Shown piece by piece: positions 45,201 through 52,383 of a stretch of 64,000 nt of DNA. A model generated the notes under the pieces. The model made no database searches, was not told the DNA's origin, and was given only the letters and a program-made list of their open reading frames with translations. Origin of the DNA: Hymenobacter sedentarius (GTDB taxonomy: Bacteria; Bacteroidota; Bacteroidia; Cytophagales; Hymenobacteraceae); assembly GCF_001507645.1 (NCBI RefSeq), contig NZ_CP013909.1:4092001-4156000 (forward strand). Reading direction: 5' to 3'. Position 1 is the stretch's first letter. The number at the start of each line of letters is the position of its first letter. Made by a program: the position numbers and the translations under genes.

Positions 45201-45441
45201 CGGTCAGGGTATACACCCCGTCCGCGTTGGTGGTGGCCCCGTTGGTGGTACCCTTCACCAGCACCGTTACGCCGGGCAGGGCTTCGCCTTTGTCCGACGT
45301 AATCTTGCCCGTCACCGTGCGCCCAACCTGGGCCCACGCACTGGTGGGCACCAGCCCCCCCGCCAGCAGGAAGCCGGCCCCCATGAGTTGCGCACAGAGC
45401 CGGACCTGGCACAGTGCGGATTTCAATAAATGTACTCGCAT
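42274..45441 (-). CDS. SusC/RagA-family TonB-dependent outer-membrane transporter
   Basis: 1055 residues from the ATG at 45439-45441. After a signal peptide (MGAGFLLAGGLVPTSAWAQ) comes a carboxypeptidase-regulatory-like domain (VTGKITSDKGEALPGVTVLV). Then comes the SusC plug (EVQVVGYGVQKKSQVTGAIS; LQGRAAGVTIASSSTTPGQA; IRIRGNRSF) with the family LLVVDGVPF and DASSTAIYGARGANGVI motifs. The rest is a 22-strand barrel ending in an aromatic strand (RAFIAGINVGF). It imports oligosaccharides with energy from TonB. A frame extends upstream to 45885 but overlaps the SDR gene and is not real. It follows that gene by 56 bp. Confidence 0.95.
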   Translation of the reverse strand: MRVHLLKSALCQVRLCAQLMGAGFLLAGGLVPTSAWAQVGRTVTGKITSDKGEALPGVTVLVKGTTNGATTNADGVYTLTVPEGQNTLVISSIGFERKEVPIGASGPTDVRLAPEAQTLNEVQVVGYGVQKKSQVTGAISSVSEEQLRDVPVANVGQALQGRAAGVTIASSSTTPGQAPVIRIRGNRSFSGSNDPLLVVDGVPFDGSLNDLNPDDLTSVEVLKDASSTAIYGARGANGVILITTRRGKAGAPKATYSGYYGVKKAYGLYDVQNGQQYYNYRLEAYRAQNPGYDPNTATSFLTADERANYAAGKSTDYQSLMYRNGHIQNHVLGLSGGTEQTQYSASLGYYDETGIVPVQRFQRYSLRGTLDQKIGGRVKVGLNTLNTFNRADDPNINILYSIITTSPLASPYDANGIPILYPNTDTGMSNPLTLYTTDAHKDQNRRVRTFNSLYGQVNILKGLDYRLNLGLDVRSENNGNFFASLTPQNGGGPATAGRSTSLAFNLLAENILTYNRTFGQHDLNFTGLYSAQEFRTDNFGTGVRNLPTNYQLDNNLGAGSPTNAFSGQQQWDIVSFMGRVNYAFANKYSATLTLRTDGSSRLAPGNKYKSFPSAAVAWNVANEDFLKDYSWVNTLKLRASYGRVGSTAVNPYQTLGSLQSGIGAGYYNFGPTGAVGVVPSSIPNPNLGWEYTATTNFGLDFGFLENRLSGSVEVYQQRTSDLLLPDALPTSSGYGSFVRNAGETQNRGLEVSLSTANVRSKQEGGFEWSTDWNFTVNREKVLSLARGKDAQGNERSDVGNQRFIGQPLYVIYDYKKIGIWQTSEADEAKKYGSKPGQIKVEDLDKNGVINANDRQIIGSRQPKFEAGLTNRFRFKGFDLNVVALTRVGATVVDPTLFGPAYFATNTGRRNQVNLNYWTASNPTNDYPQPDQSARATEWPTYGQTLAYLSGTFVKVRSIDLGYTIPSAWATKAFMSSARIYLQVQNPLIWAKAQYFKDNKAIDPDALSYSSRFNAGNPGGIEFTGGNPNSSSAGLAGVGVNYPVTRAFIAGINVGF

Positions 45442-45497
45442 GATATTCAGTGGGTTTTTTGTGGTTTGGTGAGAATGTTGTTTTATAAGGCAGGTAC

Positions 45498-46328
45498 TTA
45501 AAAGCCAATGGAATTGCCGCCGTCCACGGGTAGCGACACGCCCGTGATGTAGCGTGCGGCCGGCGAGGCCAGGAACACGGCCGCGTGGCCGATGTCGGCG
45601 GGCTGGCCGAAGGCGCCCATGGGCGTGCGCCGCATGGCCCGGTCGCGGCGCTCGGGGTCGGAGTTCATGGCCTTGCGGCTCATCTCGGTTTCGATGAAGC
45701 CCGGCGCAATGGCGTTCACGCGCACGCCCTGGCCCGAGAACTCCGAGGCCAGCACCTTCACCATGCCCTCCACCGCCGACTTGGATGCTGCATAAGCCAC
45801 CACGCGGTCGATGCCGTAGTAGGCAGCCATCGACGAAATCATGAGGATGACACCCTTCTTGCGGGCCACCATGCCCCGGGCGCACTCCCGGGTGAGGGCA
45901 AACACGGAGTGCAGGTTGGTGTGCAGAATGCGGCTGAATTCCTCGTCCGTGACTTCCAGCGCCGGCTTCTTCATGTTGATGCCGGCGTTGTTGACCAGAA
46001 TGTCCAGGGGGCCGTAGCTGGCTTCAACCTGCGCCACCAGCCCTTCGATGGAGGAGAGGTCGTTGATATCGTTGACGATGTATTGAGCCGACCGGCCCAG
46101 GCCCTCCGCGGCGTCGCGCAGCACTTCTTCGCGCCGGCCCGTGATGACCACCGTGGCCCCGGCCGCAGTCATGCAGCGCGCGATTTCGAGCCCAATGCCC
46201 GTGCCGCCGCCGGTGATGAGGGCCAGCTTGCCGTCCAGCGAAAACACGTTTTCGGGCTGGGGCTGGGCCACAGCTACCCCCACAGGTTCGGGCTGGCCGT
46301 TGGGAGCGAGATTAATAGAAATCGGCAT
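45498..46328 (-). CDS. SDR-family oxidoreductase, proposed fructuronate reductase
   Basis: 276 residues from MPISINL at 46328. Rossmann fold with cofactor loop ITGGGTGIGLEIARCM, VNNAGINMKKPALEV, catalytic Ser in ISSMAAYYG and the Tyr/Lys pair VAYAASKSAVEGM, then INAIAPGFIETEMSRK. By sequence it belongs with gluconate 5-dehydrogenase/KduD-type enzymes. Between alpha-glucuronidase, mannonate dehydratase and SusC genes, the expected missing step is D-fructuronate to D-mannonate, so I infer a UxuB-replacing SDR. A gluconate or 2-keto-3-deoxygluconate dehydrogenase cannot be excluded. Confidence 0.85.
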   Translation of the reverse strand: MPISINLAPNGQPEPVGVAVAQPQPENVFSLDGKLALITGGGTGIGLEIARCMTAAGATVVITGRREEVLRDAAEGLGRSAQYIVNDINDLSSIEGLVAQVEASYGPLDILVNNAGINMKKPALEVTDEEFSRILHTNLHSVFALTRECARGMVARKKGVILMISSMAAYYGIDRVVAYAASKSAVEGMVKVLASEFSGQGVRVNAIAPGFIETEMSRKAMNSDPERRDRAMRRTPMGAFGQPADIGHAAVFLASPAARYITGVSLPVDGGNSIGF

Positions 46329-46362
46329 AGTGTTGATTTCGATGAGATTGGCAGGGAAAGAA

Positions 46363-48489
46363 TTACTTGAGCTGATAGAGGTCCACCAGGCTTTTGACTT
46401 CGGCCAGCGTGCGGGTGGGCGGGGCAAAAGGCGCCGGAATGGGCTGGCGCGAATAGGTCTGGAAGTAGAGCACGCAGGCATCGCGCCACCACAGGGCTTC
46501 CTGCCGCTGGATTTGCAGGCGGGCCGTGACGTCGGCGTGCACGGCGGGGTCCACGGCGGGTTTCACGCTGGCCCAGCGCTGCTGCATCCAGGTCACGGAG
46601 TCGGCGCCGGTGTAGTAGCGGGTCACCAGCTCGTTCCAGAGGGTGCGGCCGGTGGGCAGCGGCTGCTTCCAGCCCACGTGATGGAACCAGAGCAGGTAGT
46701 TGAGCGGGCAGGTTTTGGGGTCGCCCCACTGCTTCTGCACGCCGGGGGAGTACAGCGCCAGGGCGTTGGAGCCGGTGGCGGTGCGGTTGAAGCCCAGCCC
46801 CAGGGAGTCGGCTTTGTGGTAGTACACGGCCGTCCAGTCGGGGCGGCCGGCCTTGGCCAGCCAGGGCTGGGGGCCGTAGTGAATGCTCTCGCCCATGATG
46901 TGGTGCAGGCCCAGCGGTGTGGTGTAGCGCACGTAGATGTCGCGCGACTTATCCATCATATCCACGATGGTGGCCACGGCTTTGGGCTCGCGGGTCAGGG
47001 TCATCTTGGCCCATTCGGTGGCAATGGCGGCCGAGGTCAGGTGGTAGTCCCAGGCCAGGCGGCCGAAGGCGTACCAGTTGGCCTGGCCCATGGGGTGGCC
47101 GGTCCAGTTGCGGTCGGAACCGATGTTGGCCACGCCCGCAATGCCGCTGATACGGTGCTGGTCGAGGCTGCCGTCCACCACCTTCGCCACCATGGAGCCG
47201 GGGCCCTTGGTTTGGGTATCCGAATCGAGGCACTCTTTGAAAAGCGGCGCCAGATACACCAGGTGCGTGGCAAAGCCCAGGTACTCCTGGGTAATCTGCA
47301 CTTCGAGCACCAGCGGCGTCTTGGGCATGGCCCCAAACAGCGGGTGGAACGGCTCGCGGGCCTGGAAGTCAATGGGCCCGTTCTTCACCTGCACCAGCAC
47401 TTTGGGCAAGAACTTGCCATCGAGCGGCTTAAACTCCTCGTAGGCTTCCTTAAATCGGTCGCCGTTGCTGTTGGCCTTGTACACAAAGGCGCGCCACATC
47501 ACGATGCCGTCGTGCTGGCCCAAGGCGTCGGCCAGCATGTTGGCGCCGTCGGCGTGGTTGCGGCCGTAGTCCTGCGGGCCGGGCTCGCCCTCGGAGTTGG
47601 CCTTCACCAGAAAGCCGCCGAAGTCGGGAATTACCTTATAAATCTCCTCGGTCTTGGCGGCCCACCACTGCTTCACTTGCGGGTCGAGCGGGTCGGAGGT
47701 TTTCAGGCCGCCTATCACCTTGGGCGCGGCCCAAAACACCGACAAGTATACCCGGATGCCATAGGGCCGAAACACGCCGGCCAGGGCCTTCACCTTCTGC
47801 AGGTACTCGGGCGTGAGGTAGCGCGCGCTGGCGTTCACGTTATTAATAGCCACGCCGTTTATGCCAATCGAGGCATTGGCGCGGGCATAGTCGGTATAGC
47901 GCGGGTCGAGGTTGTTGGGCAGCTCGTACCATTTCCAGATGGACGAGCCCGCGTAGCCCCGCTCCACCGTGCCGTTCGGGTTGTCCCAATGGTTGAGCAG
48001 GCGGTACTGAATGCGCGGACTGCTGGCCTGAGCCAGGTTAGAAACTGGCTGCCCGGTCTGTAGTTCCCGCAGCAGAGCAAACACACCGTAGAGTACGCCG
48101 GCTCCGCTCCTACCCGTCACCACCAGGTTGCGGCCTTGGGCTAAAATGCGGTAGCCGTCCTGGCTGTGCCCGGTTACGGAAACGTTTGCGGTCGGGCTTA
48201 CTATTAAAAGAATCCCGCGTTTTGTACTACCTGACTCCACCTTTGCCACCACCGGCACCGGCTGGCCCAATAGCCCTTGCAGGCCGCGCTGTAGTTCCTT
48301 CGCGGCTGTCTTAAGCACTATTGAGCTGCCATCGGCGGCAATGTACTGGGCTGCTTGCCGGTAGGCGTTGCGTTGGGCCACATCCGTAATCGGGTCGTAC
48401 TTGAGCCACAGCCGGTAGCCATCGTCGGCCAAGCCGCGGTGCGCGGCGGCAACGAATACCAACAGGAGCAATAAAGACCGGAGCGACAT
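46363..48489 (-). CDS. GH67 alpha-glucuronidase
   Basis: 708 residues with signal peptide (LRSLLLLLVFVAAAHRGLA). GH67 removes 4-O-methyl-glucuronic acid from the non-reducing terminal xylose of short xylo-oligosaccharides. Family segments: YRLLNHWDNPNGTVERGYAG, GINGVAINNVNASARYLTPE, VYLSVFWAAPKVIGGLKTSD, FLVKANSEGEPGPQDYGRNH and WYAFGRLAWDY. The catalytic acids should lie in the FLVKANSEGEPG region and near it. It lies 24 bp after uxuA and 34 bp before the SDR gene, clearly one operon. It complements the GH115 enzyme, which acts on longer chains. Confidence 0.95.
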   Translation of the reverse strand: MSLRSLLLLLVFVAAAHRGLADDGYRLWLKYDPITDVAQRNAYRQAAQYIAADGSSIVLKTAAKELQRGLQGLLGQPVPVVAKVESGSTKRGILLIVSPTANVSVTGHSQDGYRILAQGRNLVVTGRSGAGVLYGVFALLRELQTGQPVSNLAQASSPRIQYRLLNHWDNPNGTVERGYAGSSIWKWYELPNNLDPRYTDYARANASIGINGVAINNVNASARYLTPEYLQKVKALAGVFRPYGIRVYLSVFWAAPKVIGGLKTSDPLDPQVKQWWAAKTEEIYKVIPDFGGFLVKANSEGEPGPQDYGRNHADGANMLADALGQHDGIVMWRAFVYKANSNGDRFKEAYEEFKPLDGKFLPKVLVQVKNGPIDFQAREPFHPLFGAMPKTPLVLEVQITQEYLGFATHLVYLAPLFKECLDSDTQTKGPGSMVAKVVDGSLDQHRISGIAGVANIGSDRNWTGHPMGQANWYAFGRLAWDYHLTSAAIATEWAKMTLTREPKAVATIVDMMDKSRDIYVRYTTPLGLHHIMGESIHYGPQPWLAKAGRPDWTAVYYHKADSLGLGFNRTATGSNALALYSPGVQKQWGDPKTCPLNYLLWFHHVGWKQPLPTGRTLWNELVTRYYTGADSVTWMQQRWASVKPAVDPAVHADVTARLQIQRQEALWWRDACVLYFQTYSRQPIPAPFAPPTRTLAEVKSLVDLYQLK

Positions 48490-48513
48490 GTGGGTGGGAT
48501 TTGGGGGAGGAGG

Positions 48514-49752
48514 TTAGGAGTATTGCTGGGCTTCGGCGCGCACGCTGGGCGGCGCGTCCTCGGCTTCCAGACTGCGGCGGATGCCGTATTCCAGGCCGCG
48601 CAGCTCGGCTAGCCCGCGTAGGCGGCCGATGGCGGAGTAGCCGGGGTAGGTTTTCTTCTTGAGGTCGTCGAGCATCTGGTGGCCGTGGTCAGGGCGCATG
48701 GGGATGGCGCGGCCGCCGTGCTCGGCGCGGCGCAGCTCCTCCAGCACCAGCTCGCGCACCACGGCGTACATGTCCACGTCGCCCGCCAAGTGGTCAGCTT
48801 CGTGGAAGTTGCGCGGATTGTCTTCGCGCTTAGTAGTCCGCAGGTGGATGAAATGGATGCGGGGCCCGAAGCGGCGCGCAATGGCGGCGGGGTCGTTGTC
48901 GGGCCGCACGCCCAGGGAGCCGGTGCAGAACGTGAGGCCGTTGGCTGGCACGTCGCAGGCCGCCATCAGCTGGGCAATGTCGGCTTCGGTGCTCATCACG
49001 CGGGGCAGGCCCAGCAAGGGAAACGGCGGGTCGTCGGGGTGAATGCAGAGGCCGATGCCGAGTTCCTGAGCTACCGGAGCTACTTCTTGAATGAAGTAGT
49101 GCAGGTTTTCGCGCAAGGCCTGCGCATCGATAGCGGCGTACTCATCGAGCAAGCTTTGAAAGCCGGCCAGTTCAAACGCTTCTTCGGAGCCGGGCAGGCC
49201 CAGCAGCACGGTATTGGTGAGGCTGGCAATGGCCTCGGGGCTCATGGCGGCGAACTGCTGCCGAGCGGCTTCGGCCACGGCGGGTTCGTAATCGTTTGCG
49301 GCGCCGGGCCGCTTAAGAATAAAGAGGTCGAATACGGCGAAATCCTGCCACACAAACCGCAGGGCGCGCGAGCCGTCGGGCATTTCGTAGCTCAGGTCGG
49401 TGCGCGACCAGTCCAGCACCGGCATGAAGTTGTAGCACACGGTGCGAATGCCGCAGGCCGCCAAGTTGCGCAGCGACTCCTTGTAATTCTCTATGTACTG
49501 CTCGCGCGAGGGGCGGCCTTTCTTAATGTCTTCGTGCACCGGCAGGCTCTCCACCACTTCCCAGTGCAGGGGGGAGTGGGTGGCGTTGTCGGCTTCGATG
49601 AGTTGCTGGCGGGCCCGAATATCCGTAACGGGCCACTCCGCTCCTACTGGTATCTGGTGCAGCGCCGTAACCACGCCCGCGCACCCAGCCTGCCGAATAT
49701 CAAAAAGCGAAACCGGGTCGTGCGGACCGAACCAACGCATGGTGTGTAGCAT
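48514..49752 (-). CDS. uxuA: Mannonate dehydratase
   Basis: 412 residues. It dehydrates D-mannonate to 2-keto-3-deoxy-D-gluconate in glucuronate catabolism. The N-terminus is typical (MRWFGPHDPVSLFDIRQAGC, GVVTALHQIP). Other marks are CYNFMPVLDWSRTDL, LCIHPDDPPFPLLGLPR (metal-ligand His/Asp), HLRTTKREDNPRNFHEADHL and RPDHGHQML. Translation may start at Met1 or at Met5 (49740). First gene of the uxuA-GH67-SDR-susC-susD unit, divergent from the LacI-type regulator, so probably controlled by it. Confidence 0.95.
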   Translation of the reverse strand: MLHTMRWFGPHDPVSLFDIRQAGCAGVVTALHQIPVGAEWPVTDIRARQQLIEADNATHSPLHWEVVESLPVHEDIKKGRPSREQYIENYKESLRNLAACGIRTVCYNFMPVLDWSRTDLSYEMPDGSRALRFVWQDFAVFDLFILKRPGAANDYEPAVAEAARQQFAAMSPEAIASLTNTVLLGLPGSEEAFELAGFQSLLDEYAAIDAQALRENLHYFIQEVAPVAQELGIGLCIHPDDPPFPLLGLPRVMSTEADIAQLMAACDVPANGLTFCTGSLGVRPDNDPAAIARRFGPRIHFIHLRTTKREDNPRNFHEADHLAGDVDMYAVVRELVLEELRRAEHGGRAIPMRPDHGHQMLDDLKKKTYPGYSAIGRLRGLAELRGLEYGIRRSLEAEDAPPSVRAEAQQYS

Positions 49753-49922
49753 AAGACGCTTCTTCAGAATACAATTTATCCATACACTAATCCGGCGGGT
49801 AACGCTCGAGTCTCAAAAAGCTACCGGAAACCTATTTGCTGGACTACTTACCGAAAGTACATAATGATTACCTATAGTCAATACCCGAAAAACAGCTTAA
49901 ACAACTTGTTTTCAGGGAAAAA

Positions 49923-49956
49923 CTATCGGCAACGATTCCGGAATCGTTGCCGATAG
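49923..49956. promoter_or_regulatory. Perfect 34-bp palindrome, probable LacI-family operator
   Basis: The half-site CTATCGGCAACGATTCC is followed directly by its exact reverse complement, with a central C-G step typical of LacI-family operators. It lies 171 bp upstream of uxuA, 121 bp upstream of the regulator gene and 41 bp upstream of that gene's -7 element. A single protein bound here could control both directions. Confidence 0.75.
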
Positions 49957-49997
49957 CTATCTTGGCTGTGCGGTAGCAAAAAAAATATTTTGTGTCT

Positions 49998-50005
49998 TAC
50001 CTTTG
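49998..50005 (+). promoter_or_regulatory. Probable -7 element of the LacI-family regulator gene
   Basis: TACCTTTG matches TAnnTTTG, 72 bp before the start codon. No -33 TTG at ideal spacing was found. Confidence 0.45.
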
Positions 50006-50076
50006 AATAACAAGACAAAGCAGGAGCAACCGGCCGTATCTAAACTCGTCCTTTTCCACAAAAAGTACAAACTAAG

Positions 50077-51258
50077 ATGATAACCTGCGTCAAATGCAAA
50101 CAGAGTAGCTCGGTCTTGAAAGCCGGCTTCGTGCGGGGCCGTCAGCGCTTTTTGTGCAAGGCCTGCGACTACCACTTCACGGAGGAGAAGCCCGCCGGCC
50201 AGCTCACCGAGCGCCGCCGCCGCCAAACCACCATCGGCGACGTGGCCAAGGCCGTGGGCGTGGCCTCCTCCACGGTGTCGCGGGCCCTGAACGGGCACAC
50301 CGACATCAGCCCCACCACCCGCCAGGCCATTCTGGACGCGGCCCGGCAGCTGGACTACCACCCCAACCTGCTGGCCCAGAGCCTAAAAAGCCGCGAAACC
50401 CACACCCTCGGCGTTATCATTCCGGACATTGAGCGGCCGTTTTTTGCCACCGTAGTCAGCGGCATTCAGGACGTGGCCTCCGAGGCCGGCTACCGGGTAA
50501 TGATTTGCCAGTCAAAAGAATCGTACCAAACGGAGGTGAGCAACGTGCAGGCCCTGGTGGCCAGCCGGGTCGACGGCCTGCTCATTTGCCACTCGCGCGA
50601 AACCAGGAACTTCGACCACGTGAAGCCCGAGGCGTGCCGGGGCGTGCCCGTGGTGCACTTCGACCGCGTGAGCGACGAAGTAGACAGCGCCAAGGTGATT
50701 CTGGACGACTGGAACGGCGCCTTCAACGTCACCGAGCACCTCATTCAGCAGGGCGCGCGCCGCATCGCCATTCTGGCGGGGCCCGAGACGCTGCTCATCA
50801 GCCGCAACCGCCTGGCCGGCTACCAGCACGCCCTGAAGCGCTACAACCTCGACCTGCGCCCGGAGTATGAGGTGCACATCGAGTTCCAGACGGAAGAGGC
50901 CGTGGCCGCGCTCGACAACTGGCTGGCCCTACCCGAGCCCCCCGATGCCATTTTCGCCATCAACTACACCAACGCCTTCGACCTGCTGGTGGCCCTAAAA
51001 AAGCGCCACCTGCGCGTGCCCGACGACATTGCCGTGGTGGGCTTCGGCGACGAATTCATGGCCTCCATGATAGAGCCGGGCCTCACCACCGTCAACCTCC
51101 ACCCCTACCGCATCGGCCAGCAGGCCGCCCGGCTGTTCCTGGAGCAGGTGCGCGAAAAGGAGGATTTCCAGCCCCGCACCTTCGTCATCTCCGGCGATTT
51201 GGTTATTCGCGGCTCCTCATTGAAAGGTAAGGGCGACTCGTTTAGTCTGAGTATTTAA
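50077..51258 (+). CDS. LacI-family regulator with N-terminal InsA-like zinc ribbon
   Basis: 393 residues. Residues 1-35 form a C4 zinc ribbon (Cys4, Cys7, Cys27, Cys30) in the pattern CVKCKQSS ... RGRQRFLCKACDYHF, like the N-terminal ribbon of IS1/InsA-type transposases. A basic linker then leads to the LacI helix-turn-helix (TIGDVAKAVGVASSTVSRAL, residues 52-71). The periplasmic-binding-protein-like sensor follows (TLGVIIPDIERPFFATVVSG; VDGLLICHSRE; RIAILAGPET; PDDIAVVGFGDEFMASM). Ordinary LacI proteins are about 335-345 residues and begin at the HTH, so the ribbon is extra. It probably represses or activates the divergent glucuronoxylan genes. Confidence 0.92.
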   Translation: MITCVKCKQSSSVLKAGFVRGRQRFLCKACDYHFTEEKPAGQLTERRRRQTTIGDVAKAVGVASSTVSRALNGHTDISPTTRQAILDAARQLDYHPNLLAQSLKSRETHTLGVIIPDIERPFFATVVSGIQDVASEAGYRVMICQSKESYQTEVSNVQALVASRVDGLLICHSRETRNFDHVKPEACRGVPVVHFDRVSDEVDSAKVILDDWNGAFNVTEHLIQQGARRIAILAGPETLLISRNRLAGYQHALKRYNLDLRPEYEVHIEFQTEEAVAALDNWLALPEPPDAIFAINYTNAFDLLVALKKRHLRVPDDIAVVGFGDEFMASMIEPGLTTVNLHPYRIGQQAARLFLEQVREKEDFQPRTFVISGDLVIRGSSLKGKGDSFSLSI

Positions 51259-51291
51259 TACAGGCATTTTTTTAGTGCTTGGTAAATGGTC

Positions 51292-51376
51292 GTCATGCAG
51301 AGCGCAGCGAAGCATCTTATCACCGCGGAACGAATCGTTGAGCCGGGAGAAGATGCTTCGCTGCGCTCTGCATGAC
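51292..51376. repeat. GTCATGCAGAG-type palindromic repeat
   Basis: GTCATGCAGAGCGCAGCGAA... (51292-51318) is exactly inverted at 51350-51376. It is a variant subfamily (CAGAG and GCGAAGC instead of CTGAG and GCCGAAGC), also present at 61971-62055. With the terminator after it, it accounts for most of the 350-bp gap 51259-51608. Confidence 0.9.
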
Positions 51377-51470
51377 AGACGGTTGAGTTAATGCCCTAGG
51401 CAATAAGCTAGGTTAACAGTCTACCATTGCTGATTTGAAAAAATAGCCTTTCCATTTTGGAAAAATATCT

Positions 51471-51503
51471 CCCCGTTGAGCTAAATGCTCGGCGGGGATT
51501 TTT
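51471..51503 (+). terminator. Rho-independent terminator upstream of the 51.6-kb cluster
   Basis: CCCCGTTGAGC / GCTCGGCGGGG forms an 11-bp stem with two G-U pairs and a TAAAT loop, followed by ATTTTTC. It isolates the cluster from the LacI gene. Confidence 0.75.
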
Positions 51504-51608
51504 CATTTAATCAGCTCAATATCAATCGACAGACGGCAATTCCGAAAATTAATTATCGAAACGGCACTGGTATTGGCATAGGGTGGAAGTCACTAACCAC
51601 CCGCTGCC

Positions 51609-52286
51609 ATGGCCATTCTTGATAACCTCACCAAAGCCGCCAAGGGCTTTTTCATCGAAGAAGATGAACAGGCCTCCGCTGCAACTCCTGCACCAGTAGC
51701 CCCGGCGCTGGCCACACCGGCTACCACTGGAGCCGCCGGCCCGGCGCCGCTCGTCACCCAAGCCGAGCAGCGCCACCTCGACCACATCGCCAGCTTGCTG
51801 GTAGGCGACGGCAAAGACTTCGGCGCCTACACCAAGATGGTGAGCAGTATGGCCAGCAGCGGCCTCACGGGCCCGCTGCTCTACCAAACGGCCTTCAACG
51901 CCTTCTCCGCCCTCACCGGCGTGGACCGCCCCGCCCTACTGGCCTCGGCCGAGCAGCTCACCCACAGGCTGGCCGACGACCGGGCCCGGGTGCTGCAGCG
52001 CCACCGCGAAAAGCTGGGCGAAGCCACCTCGAAAGCCGCGCCCGGCCCCTTGGCACTGCTGCAACAGCGCGAATCTCAGCTGCAAGCCGATGTAGCCGCG
52101 CTCACCCAGCAGCTCACCGAAAAGAGCCAGCAGCTACGCGACATCCAGCAGCAGGCGCAGGCAGAAAAGCAGAAAACGCAGGCCGCACTGGCCTCCTACG
52201 AGCTGGCCAATGCCGCGGCCGCCGCTGAGCTGCAGGCACACCGCCAGGCCGCGCAAAACTTCCTCAGCGGTGAGGTGGCGAAATAG
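51609..52286 (+). CDS. Unknown coiled-coil protein, first gene of the 51.6-61.8 kb cluster
   Basis: 225 residues with no recognised family. After a short amphipathic start (MAILDNLTKAAKGFFIEEDE), residues 20-50 are Ala/Pro/Thr-rich and probably disordered. A helical middle follows (QRHLDHIASLLVGDGKDFGA). The last 75 residues are a strong coiled coil rich in Gln, Ala and Lys (QLQADVAALTQQLTEKSQQL onward). No signal peptide or membrane segment, so it is cytosolic and possibly peripheral to the membrane. Its stop codon lies in the left arm of a small inverted repeat. Position suggests it works with the next gene, a membrane protein with a long helical tail. Confidence 0.72.
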   Translation: MAILDNLTKAAKGFFIEEDEQASAATPAPVAPALATPATTGAAGPAPLVTQAEQRHLDHIASLLVGDGKDFGAYTKMVSSMASSGLTGPLLYQTAFNAFSALTGVDRPALLASAEQLTHRLADDRARVLQRHREKLGEATSKAAPGPLALLQQRESQLQADVAALTQQLTEKSQQLRDIQQQAQAEKQKTQAALASYELANAAAAAELQAHRQAAQNFLSGEVAK

Positions 52287-52379
52287 TGAGATGGTGAGTC
52301 GCCATGCGCTCACGCCTATTTCCGCCGCTTCGCCCCTTCGCACTCTTTAACGCATCACACCTCACCATTTCACTATTTC
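52280..52379. repeat. Inverted repeat between the first two cluster genes
   Basis: GAAATAGTGAGATGGTGAG (52280-52298) is inverted at 52361-52379 with one mismatch. It contains the stop codon of the upstream gene and ends 4 bp before the next ATG, so a hairpin could affect translation of that gene. Confidence 0.7.
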
Positions 52380-52383
52380 AGCG

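Larger units (their letters stand above)
49753..50076. other. Divergent control region uxuA operon / LacI gene
   Basis: 324 bp with no gene. It contains the 34-bp palindrome (49923-49956) and a -7 element for the regulator gene. I did not find a clear -7 element on the minus strand for uxuA. Confidence 0.7.
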
